From Mycobacterium sp. E796 (GTDB lineage: Bacteria; Actinomycetota; Actinomycetes; Mycobacteriales; Mycobacteriaceae), in the NCBI RefSeq assembly GCF_001672815.1, contig NZ_LZKK01000115.1:1-38677 (forward strand): a stretch of DNA of 38,677 bases. Reading direction: 5' to 3'. The notes under the pieces are model-generated. The model saw nothing but the letters and a program-made list of their open reading frames with translations. It was not told the DNA's origin and searched no databases. A program made the translations under genes and the position numbers. This document shows positions 16,900 to 24,691 of the stretch, piece by piece; positions within the stretch are counted from its first letter, which is position 1; each line of letters opens with the position of its first letter.

Positions 16900-18064
16900 C
16901 TCGGCGAAGCGGACCGCGGCGATCGTCGGAGTGCACAACACCCGGCAGGGCCGTCGGCTGGATGGCGAAACGTCACGAAGCCTGGCGCTCAAGGCCATTC
17001 ACGGGGCGCTCGCCGACGCCGGCTTGAGCCTCGAGGACGTCGACGGGATCAGCGCGGGCCCGCTGTCCACCGCGTTGATCTATGACCTGCGCCTCGGGCC
17101 GGCCTGGCAGGGACTGGCGTTCGGGGTCGGCATGATCACCGAGGCGGCGGCCGCGATCGAGCACGGCATGGCCGACGTCGTCGTCCTGGTCGCCGCGCAA
17201 GCCGGTGAATACCGCGACCACCAGGCCACTGCTCCGTGGACCCGGCCCGAGAACGAATTCGTCGCGCCCTGGGGGATGTTCACCACCGCCGAGTTCGCGC
17301 TGATCGCCCGGCGCCACATGCACGTCTACGGCACCACCCGCGAACAACTGTCGATGGTCGCGGCGACCATTCGCAACAACGGGTCGCGAAACCCCGAAGC
17401 CGTTTACTACCAACGGGGTCCGTTCGCGCCGGAAGACATCACCGCGTCGCGGCCGATCGCCGACCCGTTTCATCTCCTCGATTGCGCCACCACCTCCGAG
17501 GGCGGCTGCGCCCTCGTCGTGGCCAACGTCGACCAGGTGGATGTCGCCGGCCAACCGATCTACGCGTTGGGCAGCGGCGCGGACTTTCACGGCCCGTCGT
17601 ATCAGCACCCGCCCGCATGGGACCTCGCCGGCCGGCGCGGCGATCACGGCCACTACGTCAATGGCGTCGTGGGCAGGCGCGCGGCCGAGCGGGCGTTCGC
17701 CCACGCCGGCCTGCGGCCCGACGACGTCGACGTGCTGGAGCTCTACGATCCGTTCTCCTTCGAAATCATCCGCCAGCTAGAGGCTTTCGGCTTCTGCGGC
17801 GACGGCGAGGGCGGACCGTTCGTCGCCGACGGCCACATCGCGATCGACGGCAGCCATCCGGTCACCACCGACGGGGGGACCATGTCCTTCAGCCACGCCG
17901 GCTCCAATCCGCAGATGATGCAGCGGGCCGTCCGGGCCGTCCAGCAGCTGCGCGGCCAGGCCGGTGACCTCCAGGTGCCCGACGCGCACATCGCGTTCTG
18001 CAGCAACGGGGGTGCGGGAGCCCTGTTCACCACAGTGCTGATCCTGGGAGACGAGCCGTTATGA
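16889..18064 (+). CDS. Second Ltp-type thiolase-like protein
   Basis: A 391-residue thiolase-superfamily protein of the Ltp branch. The nucleophile region reads GLAFGVGMITEAAAA, without the catalytic Cys, as in the first copy. Unlike that copy, the C-terminal half keeps a His (MSFSHAGSN) and a Cys (AFCSNGGAGALF) near the positions of the other thiolase catalytic residues. LELYDPFSFEIIRQLE carries the Tyr position seen in Ltp aldolases. ATG 16889 overlaps the upstream small gene by 11 nt, and the stop overlaps the DUF35 start by 4 nt. It is likely a carbon-carbon lyase acting with the DUF35 partner on an acyl-CoA. The two copies are clearly diverged, so different substrates are likely. Confidence 0.85.
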   Translation: MKTSSAKRTAAIVGVHNTRQGRRLDGETSRSLALKAIHGALADAGLSLEDVDGISAGPLSTALIYDLRLGPAWQGLAFGVGMITEAAAAIEHGMADVVVLVAAQAGEYRDHQATAPWTRPENEFVAPWGMFTTAEFALIARRHMHVYGTTREQLSMVAATIRNNGSRNPEAVYYQRGPFAPEDITASRPIADPFHLLDCATTSEGGCALVVANVDQVDVAGQPIYALGSGADFHGPSYQHPPAWDLAGRRGDHGHYVNGVVGRRAAERAFAHAGLRPDDVDVLELYDPFSFEIIRQLEAFGFCGDGEGGPFVADGHIAIDGSHPVTTDGGTMSFSHAGSNPQMMQRAVRAVQQLRGQAGDLQVPDAHIAFCSNGGAGALFTTVLILGDEPL

Positions 18065-18483
18065 CATCCGAACCGTTGCGGCCACAGACGGGGCCGGTGC
18101 CCCACGCCAGCAGCGAACTCAGCGTCCCCTTCTGGCAGGGCTGCAGAGCGGGGGAGTTGCGTTACCAACGCTGCGAAGCGTGTGGCCTGTCGAACTTTCC
18201 GCCGACCGAGCATTGCCGCCAATGCCTTTCGGCCGAACTGCGGTGGGAGTGCAGCGGCGGGCTCGGCGAGATCTACAGCTGGACGGTAGTGCATCGCCCG
18301 GTCACCGCGGAATTCGAGCCGCCCTATGCGCCGGCGATCGTCACGCTGGACGAGGGCTACCAGATGCTGACCAACGTCGTCGGGGTGGACCCGGGCGACC
18401 TAGCGATCGGCATGCGCGTCCGGGTGCAACTCCACGCCGTCGGCGCCGACGTCACCCTGCCGTATTTCACCGGGTTGCAATGA
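18061..18483 (+). CDS. DUF35 zinc-ribbon OB-fold protein
   Basis: A 140-residue DUF35 protein with an intact rubredoxin-like zinc ribbon (Cys38, Cys41, Cys52, Cys55 in RCEACG and HCRQCL) followed by the OB-fold (GLGEIYSWTVVHRPV, PYAPAIVTLDEG, IGMRVRVQL). Partner of the thiolase-like protein upstream, with which it overlaps by 4 nt; DUF35 domains bind Ltp aldolases and position the acyl-CoA. Its stop overlaps the PadR gene start by 4 nt. This is the normal form of the family, in contrast to the cysteine-less copy at 9766. Confidence 0.9.
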   Translation: MTSEPLRPQTGPVPHASSELSVPFWQGCRAGELRYQRCEACGLSNFPPTEHCRQCLSAELRWECSGGLGEIYSWTVVHRPVTAEFEPPYAPAIVTLDEGYQMLTNVVGVDPGDLAIGMRVRVQLHAVGADVTLPYFTGLQ

Positions 18484-19133
18484 GTCCCGCCCGCACCAGC
18501 AATGGCCTGCCGGTGACGGCCTACCTGGTGCTGGGCGTGCTGGCCGCCAACGACGAACAGCTCACCGCCGGTGAGATCAAGATGCGTGCCGAACTATCGG
18601 TCGGCCACTTCTATTGGTCGCCGTCGGTGAGCCACGTGCGGCGCGAGCTGAACCGCTTGCTGGAGCGGGGCATGGTCAGCGAGATCGGTGCCCAATCCGG
18701 CAAGCGCGCGATCACGTTGTACGAGACCACCGATTCGGGCCTGGACGCGCTGCGCCGGTGGGTCCAGCACTTTCCGGCCGAGGATCGGGTGGTCATCAAA
18801 CACCCCGTCATCCTCAAGACCTGGCTTGCGCGCGGCGAGAATCCGGAACACCTGGTCGACACGCTGGACCGCCATCTCGAGGCGACCCGCGCCCGGCTGG
18901 ACGAGGCGCTGTGGTCGCGGCAGCGCTCCCGCGACCTCGGTCTGGCCGATGACCCGGACCAGCGTTGCTCGTTCGCGGTGCTCGACTATGCGATCCGCGG
19001 TTTGTATGCGGAAATTTCCAACATCGCGCAGCTGCGCGACGAGATCGCCGGCGGCACAAGCCGAGATCCCGTCAAACGGGTGCGACGGGCGAAGGGGCAG
19101 ATCCGCCGTCGGGCACCCAGGGACCCGCGCTAG
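18480..19133 (+). CDS. PadR-family transcriptional regulator
   Basis: A 217-residue PadR regulator. Residues 10-90 form the winged helix (VTAYLVLGVLAANDEQLTAG then HVRRELNRLLERGMVSE), and the C-terminal helical part (about 95-190) is the Vir_act_alpha_C-like dimerisation domain. The last 20 residues are strongly basic. It is the terminal gene of the amidohydrolase operon, coupled by ATGA to the DUF35 gene, so it probably senses a pathway compound and controls the same operon. Its last 62 nt overlap the convergent FadD gene. Confidence 0.87.
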   Translation: MSPARTSNGLPVTAYLVLGVLAANDEQLTAGEIKMRAELSVGHFYWSPSVSHVRRELNRLLERGMVSEIGAQSGKRAITLYETTDSGLDALRRWVQHFPAEDRVVIKHPVILKTWLARGENPEHLVDTLDRHLEATRARLDEALWSRQRSRDLGLADDPDQRCSFAVLDYAIRGLYAEISNIAQLRDEIAGGTSRDPVKRVRRAKGQIRRRAPRDPR

Positions 19134-20715
19134 ACGTGGCTTGCCGGTAGGCGGTGCCGCGCCCGTCACGCTCCCAAAGGATTTCGCCCTGGCCGGCGGA
19201 CGCGCCTTCGGCGATCAGCTGGCGTTTGAGCACCTTGTGGGTGGCGGTGCTGGGCAGGTCGGCCGCGATGCGCACGTATCGCGGCCAGGCCTTCGGGGAC
19301 AGGTCGGATTGCGCGCCAAGGAAGGCTTCGAACGCATCGGGCTCGAGCTCGGCGCCGCCGTTGAGGACGATCGCGGCCATCACCTGATCTCCCACCCGTT
19401 CGTCCGGGACGGCGTACACCGCTGCGCGATTGATGGCGCTGTGCCGCAACAGGATCCGCTCGATGGGAGCCGCGGCCAGGTTCTCGCCGTCGACGCGCAT
19501 CCAGTCGGCGGTGCGCCCGGCCAGGTAGATCCAGCCGTCGGCGTCGCGGTAGGCCAGGTCCCCCGACCAGTACATGCCGTGGCGCATGCGTTCGGCGTTG
19601 GCCTCGGGATCGTTGTAGTAGCCGGTGAAGAACCCCGAGCCCGCGGTGTTGACCAACTCGCCCACCGCCTCGTCGGCGTTGGCCAGCGCCCCGTTGGCGT
19701 CGAAGCGTGCGACGGCGCATTCGGTGACGGTCTCGCTGTTGTAGATCGCGACCCCGTCGACGCCGCGGCCGATCGACCCCTTCGGCGTCCCGGGTTCCCG
19801 GATCACGATGACCGCGTTCTCCGTGGAGCCGAAGCCATCCTCCACCTGAACGCCGAATCGGCGGGCGAACTCCTCGATGTCCTTGTCGTTGGCCTCGTTG
19901 CCGAACGCCACCCGCAGTGGGTTGTCGGCGTCGTCGTCGCGTTCGGGGGTGGCGAGGATGTAGGCCAGGGGCTTGCCGACGTAGTTCATGTACGTGGCCC
20001 CGTAGCGGCGGATGTCGTCCAGGAAGTTGCTCGCCGAGAACCTCGCCGGGACGATCGCGGCGCCGGACGCCACCGCGGGCGCCCAACCGGCGACGACCGC
20101 GTTGGAGTGAAACAGCGGCATGGACACGTAGCAGGTGTCCTGCTCGGTCAGCCCGAATCGCCCCATCAGGCTGAGCCCGGCGACCACCGCCATCAGGTGG
20201 GATACCTGCACCGCCTTGGGATTACCACTGGTTCCCGACGTGAAGATCATCATGAACGCGTCCGTCGCGGTGACCTCGCGGTGGGGGACCAAATCGTCGG
20301 TGCTCCTGAGGAATTCGGCCCACTGCGGCGTCGAGGTGTCCAGGATTTGCGTTCCCCCGAGGTCTAGACCTTCGAGCAGCGGCCGATGCTCGGGATCGGT
20401 GACCACGAACTGACAGTCGGCCCGCCGGATGTCGGCGGCCAGAGCCTCGCCGCGCCGAGTCGTGTTCACTCCGCACAGCACGTAGCCGCCGAGCCCGGCC
20501 GCCGCCATCTGGGCCAGCATCTCCGGCGTGTTTCCGAGCAAGGCGCCGACGTGCATTGGTCGACGCGGGTCGGCGGCGGCGATCAGGGCCGCGGCCCGCG
20601 CCGCCGCCTCGGTGAGGTATTGATCCCAAGTCCATTGCAGATGACCATGCTTGACGGCGACGGCAGGGTCGGTCAGGCGCTTACGCAGTAGCGCCTGAAT
20701 CGTGTCGTCGGCCAT
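19072..20715 (-). CDS. FadD-type acyl-CoA synthetase (AMP-binding)
   Basis: A 547-residue adenylate-forming ligase that would couple a carboxylic acid to CoA with ATP. Motifs are IFTSGTSGNPKAVQVSH (phosphate loop, about residue 165), DGFGSTENAV, YWSGDLAYRDADGW, the RTADWMRVDGEN hinge, and THKVLKRQL with the catalytic Lys. It resembles the mycobacterial FadD1/FadD17 branch, but I do not assign a number. About 40 residues beyond the catalytic Lys form a low-complexity tail encoded partly over the PadR gene. A good ribosome site (GAAGGTGG) precedes ATG 20715. The TetR motif at 20740 lies 25 nt upstream, so it is likely repressed with the fadE-type operon. Confidence 0.9.
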   Translation of the reverse strand: MADDTIQALLRKRLTDPAVAVKHGHLQWTWDQYLTEAAARAAALIAAADPRRPMHVGALLGNTPEMLAQMAAAGLGGYVLCGVNTTRRGEALAADIRRADCQFVVTDPEHRPLLEGLDLGGTQILDTSTPQWAEFLRSTDDLVPHREVTATDAFMMIFTSGTSGNPKAVQVSHLMAVVAGLSLMGRFGLTEQDTCYVSMPLFHSNAVVAGWAPAVASGAAIVPARFSASNFLDDIRRYGATYMNYVGKPLAYILATPERDDDADNPLRVAFGNEANDKDIEEFARRFGVQVEDGFGSTENAVIVIREPGTPKGSIGRGVDGVAIYNSETVTECAVARFDANGALANADEAVGELVNTAGSGFFTGYYNDPEANAERMRHGMYWSGDLAYRDADGWIYLAGRTADWMRVDGENLAAAPIERILLRHSAINRAAVYAVPDERVGDQVMAAIVLNGGAELEPDAFEAFLGAQSDLSPKAWPRYVRIAADLPSTATHKVLKRQLIAEGASAGQGEILWERDGRGTAYRQATSSAGPWVPDGGSAPSPVAPV

Positions 20716-20739
20716 CGCAGCGGTCCACCTTCAATTACG

Positions 20740-20758
20740 AGACGAGACGGTCCGTCTT
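20740..20758. promoter_or_regulatory. Second copy of the TetR operator motif, upstream of FadD gene
   Basis: AGACGAGACGGTCCGTCTT differs from the 6242-6260 site by one base. The core AGACGG-T-CCGTCT is a perfect palindrome. It lies in the 72-nt gap between the SDR stop and the FadD ATG, so the FadD gene has its own regulated promoter. Confidence 0.75.
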
Positions 20759-20787
20759 ATCTTAGCGGCGGTCCCCAGCCCCGGGTG

Positions 20788-21549
20788 CTAGCCGCCCACC
20801 ATCATCAGTCCGCCGTCGACGGCCAGCAGTTGCCCGGTGATGAAGCCCGAGCCGGGCCCGGCCAGGAACACCAGCATGGGCCCGACGTCTCGCGCGGGCT
20901 CTCCGAGTTTCCCGCCGATCGGGATCATCAGCTGCATCTGCTGATCGATGAGGGCGCTCGCATCGGGACCGAGGAAATCCCGGAAACGGTCGGAGCCCGG
21001 TGTCTGCACCGCCGGAGCCAACGCGTTAACGGTGACGTCGTCGGCGCCCCAGGCTTTCGCGGCCGATCGTGTCCACGCCTGCACCGCGCCCTTCGTTGCG
21101 GCGTAGACCGCCGAGATCGCGCTACCCTGCACGGCTTCGGACGACCCGAAGTTGATGATCCTGCCGCCCTTGGGGTTCTGCTCTTTCATCACCGAGTAGG
21201 CGGCCTGATTGGTCAGGATGGTGGCCTTCACGTTGGTGTCCAACAGGAACGAGATGTCGTCGGCGCCGATGTAGCCCGGAACTCCGGCCTGCCACAGCCC
21301 CGCGGCGTTCACCAGGACGTCGAGCCCGCCCAGGTGCTCGACCGCCTGTTGCGTCATCGCCGTAACCGCGTCGGCGTCGCGCGCGTCGCACTGCAGCCAG
21401 GTATTCGCCAGCCCATCCGGCGGCGGGGTCTTGTGGTAGGTGCCGACCACCTCGGCCCCCGCGTCGGTGAGGACTCCGATGGCGGCCGCGCCGATACCGG
21501 TCGCTCCACCGGTTACCAGGATCCGCCTGCCTTGCAGCACCTTTTGCAT
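20788..21549 (-). CDS. Short-chain dehydrogenase/reductase
   Basis: A 253-residue SDR oxidoreductase with the Rossmann dinucleotide motif TGGATGIG (residues 13-20), the NAAG motif (about 85), a Ser before the active site (NFGSSEAVQ), and YAATK as the catalytic Tyr-x-x-x-Lys. The C-terminal LAVDGGLMM is the usual end of classical SDRs. It would oxidise or reduce a hydroxyl/keto group of a pathway intermediate with NAD(P). It follows the alpha/beta hydrolase by 36 nt on the same strand, so probably an operon. Substrate unknown. Confidence 0.9.
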   Translation of the reverse strand: MQKVLQGRRILVTGGATGIGAAAIGVLTDAGAEVVGTYHKTPPPDGLANTWLQCDARDADAVTAMTQQAVEHLGGLDVLVNAAGLWQAGVPGYIGADDISFLLDTNVKATILTNQAAYSVMKEQNPKGGRIINFGSSEAVQGSAISAVYAATKGAVQAWTRSAAKAWGADDVTVNALAPAVQTPGSDRFRDFLGPDASALIDQQMQLMIPIGGKLGEPARDVGPMLVFLAGPGSGFITGQLLAVDGGLMMVGG

Positions 21550-21585
21550 CCCGAGAGCGTAGCGCCCGCCAAGTGGCGTCCCGAG

Positions 21586-22416
21586 CTAGGTGCGCACCGC
21601 AATCGACGACAGCAGATCGGCGAGCCGCTCCGGCTGGTCGAGCATCGAGAACGTGCGCGCCCCCTCGATGACCTCGAGGCGGGCGTTGGGGATGGTCGCG
21701 GCCAGCCGTTCGCCGTCCGCGAGCTCGAAGAACACGTCGTCGGCCGACCAGGCGATGAGCGTGGGCTTGTCGAACTCGTGCAGTCGCGCGGCGACGCCGG
21801 TGGTGACCTCCGTGCGCATCGAGAGGCTGAACTGGCGCAGGTCTTCGGCGACCGCCGGGTCGGACAGTCCCGGGCGCACCCATGCCTCGGTGAGTTCGTC
21901 GATGTTGGTGTATGCGAGGCCGTCAAAGGCGCGCTTGCGCGCGGCCGGCGCGCGCATGGCCTGGGCGAGGGTCTTGAACATCGTCTTGGACTTGGCCGCC
22001 AGGATCACCGGCTTGAGGATCGGCGGTGGAAAGTGTTCGAACGCATCGCAACTGGTGAGCACCAGCGCCCCGAGCCGCTCGGCGTGATGCACCCCGACGA
22101 GTTGGGTGACGACCCCGCCGGTGTCATTGCCGACCAACACCACGTCCTCGAGATCGAGGGCGGCAAGCACCTCGGCGACCATGCCGGCGACACCGTAAAT
22201 GGTCCGGTCGGCGCCCGGCCGCAGCGGCTGCGGGTGCGCGCCCAGGGGCCAGGTGGGGGCGATGCAGCGCAGCCCGCGATCGGCGAGGCGGACGCTGACC
22301 TGACGCCAAAGTTGGCTGCCCATCATGTACCCGTGCACGAAGACGACGGGCCTGCCGTTCTCGGGTCCGGTTGCTTCGTAGTGAATGGTCCCGGCACTAA
22401 TGTCGATCGTCGACAT
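21586..22416 (-). CDS. Alpha/beta hydrolase with Asp nucleophile
   Basis: A 276-residue alpha/beta hydrolase of the epoxide hydrolase / haloalkane dehalogenase branch. VVFVHGYMM forms the oxyanion region, and VGNDTGG (Asp98) is the nucleophile elbow with Asp rather than Ser. DPAVAEDL and AWSADDVFF supply acidic residues. The place where the catalytic His usually stands (GHF followed by xPE) reads ARTFSMLDQPE, with no His, so hydrolytic turnover is doubtful or uses another residue. AGGAG before ATG 22416 is a good ribosome site. Divergent from the second TetR gene, with an operator candidate between. Confidence 0.85.
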   Translation of the reverse strand: MSTIDISAGTIHYEATGPENGRPVVFVHGYMMGSQLWRQVSVRLADRGLRCIAPTWPLGAHPQPLRPGADRTIYGVAGMVAEVLAALDLEDVVLVGNDTGGVVTQLVGVHHAERLGALVLTSCDAFEHFPPPILKPVILAAKSKTMFKTLAQAMRAPAARKRAFDGLAYTNIDELTEAWVRPGLSDPAVAEDLRQFSLSMRTEVTTGVAARLHEFDKPTLIAWSADDVFFELADGERLAATIPNARLEVIEGARTFSMLDQPERLADLLSSIAVRT

Positions 22417-22443
22417 GGCTGACTCCTACATCGAAAGGTACAT

Positions 22444-22484
22444 TTACAAACAGGCTGTCTGTTCGTAAGTTACCAACAGGCTGT
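22444..22484. promoter_or_regulatory. TetR operator candidate and repeated half element
   Basis: 22444-22468 is a near-perfect inverted repeat (TTACAAACAG, GCTGT, CTGTTCGTAA; 9 of 10 pairs). AACAGGCTGT recurs at 22475-22484, directly abutting the TetR ATG at 22485. The location between divergent hydrolase and TetR genes, and the overlap with the start, suggest autoregulation. Confidence 0.6.
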
Positions 22485-23093
22485 ATGGAAATCAAGAGAC
22501 GGACCCAGGAGGAGCGCTCCGCGGCCACCCGCGATGCGCTGATCTCGGCTGCCCGCCGCCTGTGGGGTCTGCGCGGTTACGCGGAGGTGGGCACGCCGGA
22601 GATTGCGACGGCCGCGGGGGTCACCCGCGGCGCGATGTACCACCAATTCGCCGACAAGGCAACGCTTTTCGCCGCTGTGGTCGAGGCCGTCGAGCAAGAC
22701 GTGATGGCCCGGATGGGGACCATCGTGGCCGAGTCGGGGGCGACGACGCCCGCCGACGCGATCCGGGCCGCCGTCGACGCCTGGCTCGACGTCTCCGGCG
22801 ATCCCGAGGTACGCCAGCTGATCCTGCTGGACGCGCCGAGCGTGCTTGGGTGGCCGGCCTTCCGGGATGTCGCCCAGCGCTACAGCCTGGGCATGACCGA
22901 ACAGCTGCTCACCGAGGCCGTCAAGGCCGGGCAGCTTGCCGAGCAACCGATGCGGCCGTTGGCCCACATCCTGATCGGCGCGCTCGACGAGGCGGCGATG
23001 GTCATCGCCACCGCCGACGACCCGAAACGCGCCCGGCGGGAGACGGGGGAGGTGCTGCACCGGCTGATCGACGCGATGTTGGACGAGCGTTGA
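22485..23093 (+). CDS. TetR/AcrR-family regulator
   Basis: A 202-residue TetR-type repressor. The N-terminal domain (about 10-60) includes IATAAGVTRGAMYHQFADKATLF as the helix-turn-helix and following helix, and the rest is a helical ligand domain of the TetR_C_33-like type. No room exists for a ribosome site free of the AACAGGCTGT repeat that touches the start, so the message may be leaderless. It is divergent from the alpha/beta hydrolase-SDR pair and likely controls it. It ends 3 nt before the convergent Ddn-like gene. Confidence 0.88.
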   Translation: MEIKRRTQEERSAATRDALISAARRLWGLRGYAEVGTPEIATAAGVTRGAMYHQFADKATLFAAVVEAVEQDVMARMGTIVAESGATTPADAIRAAVDAWLDVSGDPEVRQLILLDAPSVLGWPAFRDVAQRYSLGMTEQLLTEAVKAGQLAEQPMRPLAHILIGALDEAAMVIATADDPKRARRETGEVLHRLIDAMLDER

Positions 23094-23096
23094 CGG

Positions 23097-23582
23097 TCAT
23101 GCGCTTCGATGTAGGAACAGGAACTGCTTCAGCTCCCGCGCCGGCAGGCGAAAGTACGACGGGATCGCCTGCAGCACGGCCGTGCTCATGGGAATGATTT
23201 CGGGACGCTCCAGGGCGAACGTTTGCCCACGCCACTTCAGGTTCGCATGTCCGGCCGCGATGACGTTTCGGCACCAGTCCACGTCGGCGCCGTAGGACAG
23301 CCCGATGACGAACCCGTCGCCGTAGCGAAAGGCGCCCACGGGTGTCGAGTACGTGCGACCGGAACGACGTCCGACGTGTTCGAGAAGCGCATACGGGGAA
23401 CGGCGCTTGCCCGCGATCGGCGAGATCACCTTGTTATACGGCTTGAGCAGCTTGGGTCGCAGGTTCTTATTGTGTTGCACGATTTTCGCGAGGGCATAAC
23501 TCGTCAGCAGCCAGCTTGCTGCCGCACCGCCCAGCACCAGGACGAGCCCGAAAGTCGTTCGAAACCAACGCGAAATCCGCAT
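23097..23582 (-). CDS. Ddn-like nitroreductase / deazaflavin-dependent family protein
   Basis: A 161-residue split-barrel protein of the F420-dependent Ddn family, typical of actinobacteria. An N-terminal hydrophobic helix (residues 10-33) probably anchors it to the membrane. The core shows LLEHVGRRSGRTYSTPVGAFRYGDGFVIG and DWCRNVIAAGHANL, the usual F420-binding pattern. Substrate is unknown; family members reduce quinones, enones or nitro compounds. It ends 3 nt from the convergent TetR gene and is preceded by the secreted esterase gene on the same strand (93-nt gap). Confidence 0.88.
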   Translation of the reverse strand: MRISRWFRTTFGLVLVLGGAAASWLLTSYALAKIVQHNKNLRPKLLKPYNKVISPIAGKRRSPYALLEHVGRRSGRTYSTPVGAFRYGDGFVIGLSYGADVDWCRNVIAAGHANLKWRGQTFALERPEIIPMSTAVLQAIPSYFRLPARELKQFLFLHRSA

Positions 23583-23675
23583 GTGTGGAGCGTATCCGTC
23601 CGATATGCCCAGTCACGGCGGCCGAACGACCCTTAGGTCGGGGACGAAGGCCCCGTACCGATCGCGCGGGCGGCC

Positions 23676-24617
23676 TCAGCGGTGGCTCTGGGCAAAGAAC
23701 TGCCAGATCGTGTCGGTGGCGTTGAGCGCCGTCGACGGTTCGGGGATGCCGGCGAGTTCTGCAAGCGGACTCGGCTGGCCGCCGGGCCATTGGTGGCCGG
23801 CGCCGGCCACCGAGATCAATTCGACGGTGCGACCGTCAGGGCATCCGGCCGTCTGGGTGGTCACGCTGCCGGCGCTGGTCGAGGTCGGGGGCCCGCACCC
23901 GTCGATGGACCGCCACGTGGCGTTGACCGACTCCACCGAGGGGCCGTCGACGCGTGGATTCCCGTTGACTGCGAAGGCCTTTCCGGGTCCGCCGTTGTAG
24001 GGCACCCGGTCGTCGGCGGTGCCGTGAATCTGCAGCACCGATGTCGGTCGCGCTTGGGAGCAATCGGTCAGCAGCGTGCCGGCGACGGGGGCGATCGCGG
24101 CGAAGGTGTCGCTCTGGCAGCCCAGCCGCAGCGCCATCATGGCCCCGTTCGACATGCCGGTGGCGTAGACGCGCGCGCGATCGATGGGGATCTCCTCTTC
24201 GATGGCCCCCACCATCGCGGTGAGGAATCCGACGTCATCGGTGTTGGCGCGCTGCGGTTCGCCGCAGCAGGTCCCGGCATTCCAGGCGCGGTTGAGCCCG
24301 TCGGGATAGGCGACCAGGAAATGCCCGGTGTCCGCCTCGGCGTCCCAGTTGTAGGACCGCTCGGCCTGCGCGCCGTTGCCGAAGCCGCCGTGCAGCATCA
24401 CCACCAGGGGCGCCGCGTCGGGCAACCCCTGCGGTCGGTACAGGTGGTAGGTCCTGCTGACACCGCCGGAATCGATGGATTGCGTGGACTGCCCGACCGG
24501 AATCGGTTGGGCGCCGGGCGTTCCCAACGCATGACCGCCTCCAACGCACCCGCCGAGCACCACGACCAAAATCGATGCGAGACAGACACCGAACCCCCGA
24601 GCGCACAGCGATCGCAT
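23676..24617 (-). CDS. Secreted lipoprotein esterase, polyhydroxybutyrate-depolymerase-like
   Basis: A 313-residue exported serine esterase of the LpqC/LpqP kind. A signal peptide with a hydrophobic core (residues 9-21) ends in a lipobox-like LGGC (Cys24), so it is probably a lipoprotein. The catalytic triad candidates are Ser in ATGMSNGAMMA, Asp in HGTADDRVPYNG and His in GAGHQWPGG. VVMLHGGFGNG supplies the oxyanion hole. ATG 24617 is preferred over 24644, because the longer form would start inside the MarR palindrome and lack a signal peptide at its N-terminus. Divergent from the MarR gene. Confidence 0.87.
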   Translation of the reverse strand: MRSLCARGFGVCLASILVVVLGGCVGGGHALGTPGAQPIPVGQSTQSIDSGGVSRTYHLYRPQGLPDAAPLVVMLHGGFGNGAQAERSYNWDAEADTGHFLVAYPDGLNRAWNAGTCCGEPQRANTDDVGFLTAMVGAIEEEIPIDRARVYATGMSNGAMMALRLGCQSDTFAAIAPVAGTLLTDCSQARPTSVLQIHGTADDRVPYNGGPGKAFAVNGNPRVDGPSVESVNATWRSIDGCGPPTSTSAGSVTTQTAGCPDGRTVELISVAGAGHQWPGGQPSPLAELAGIPEPSTALNATDTIWQFFAQSHR

Positions 24618-24641
24618 GAACCCATCGTGGCAGCCGGTCGA

Positions 24642-24668
24642 CATTTTGACAAGTAGCTTGTCAAAATG
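24642..24668. promoter_or_regulatory. 27-bp perfect palindrome, MarR operator candidate
   Basis: CATTTTGACAAG, TAG, CTTGTCAAAATG: twelve paired bases on each side of a 3-nt centre. It lies between the divergent esterase (ATG 24617) and MarR (ATG 24692) genes, 24 nt from each. This is an AT-rich site in GC-rich DNA and fits the TTGACAAG type half-site of MarR-family operators. Confidence 0.85.
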
Positions 24669-24691
24669 CTCTCAGGTGGCACACTCTTCCC

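Noticed and set aside
20788..21549. Possible 3-oxoacyl reductase of fatty acid synthesis (FabG)
   Set aside because: Only general SDR motifs are present and the context is catabolic, so a specific FabG call is not supported.
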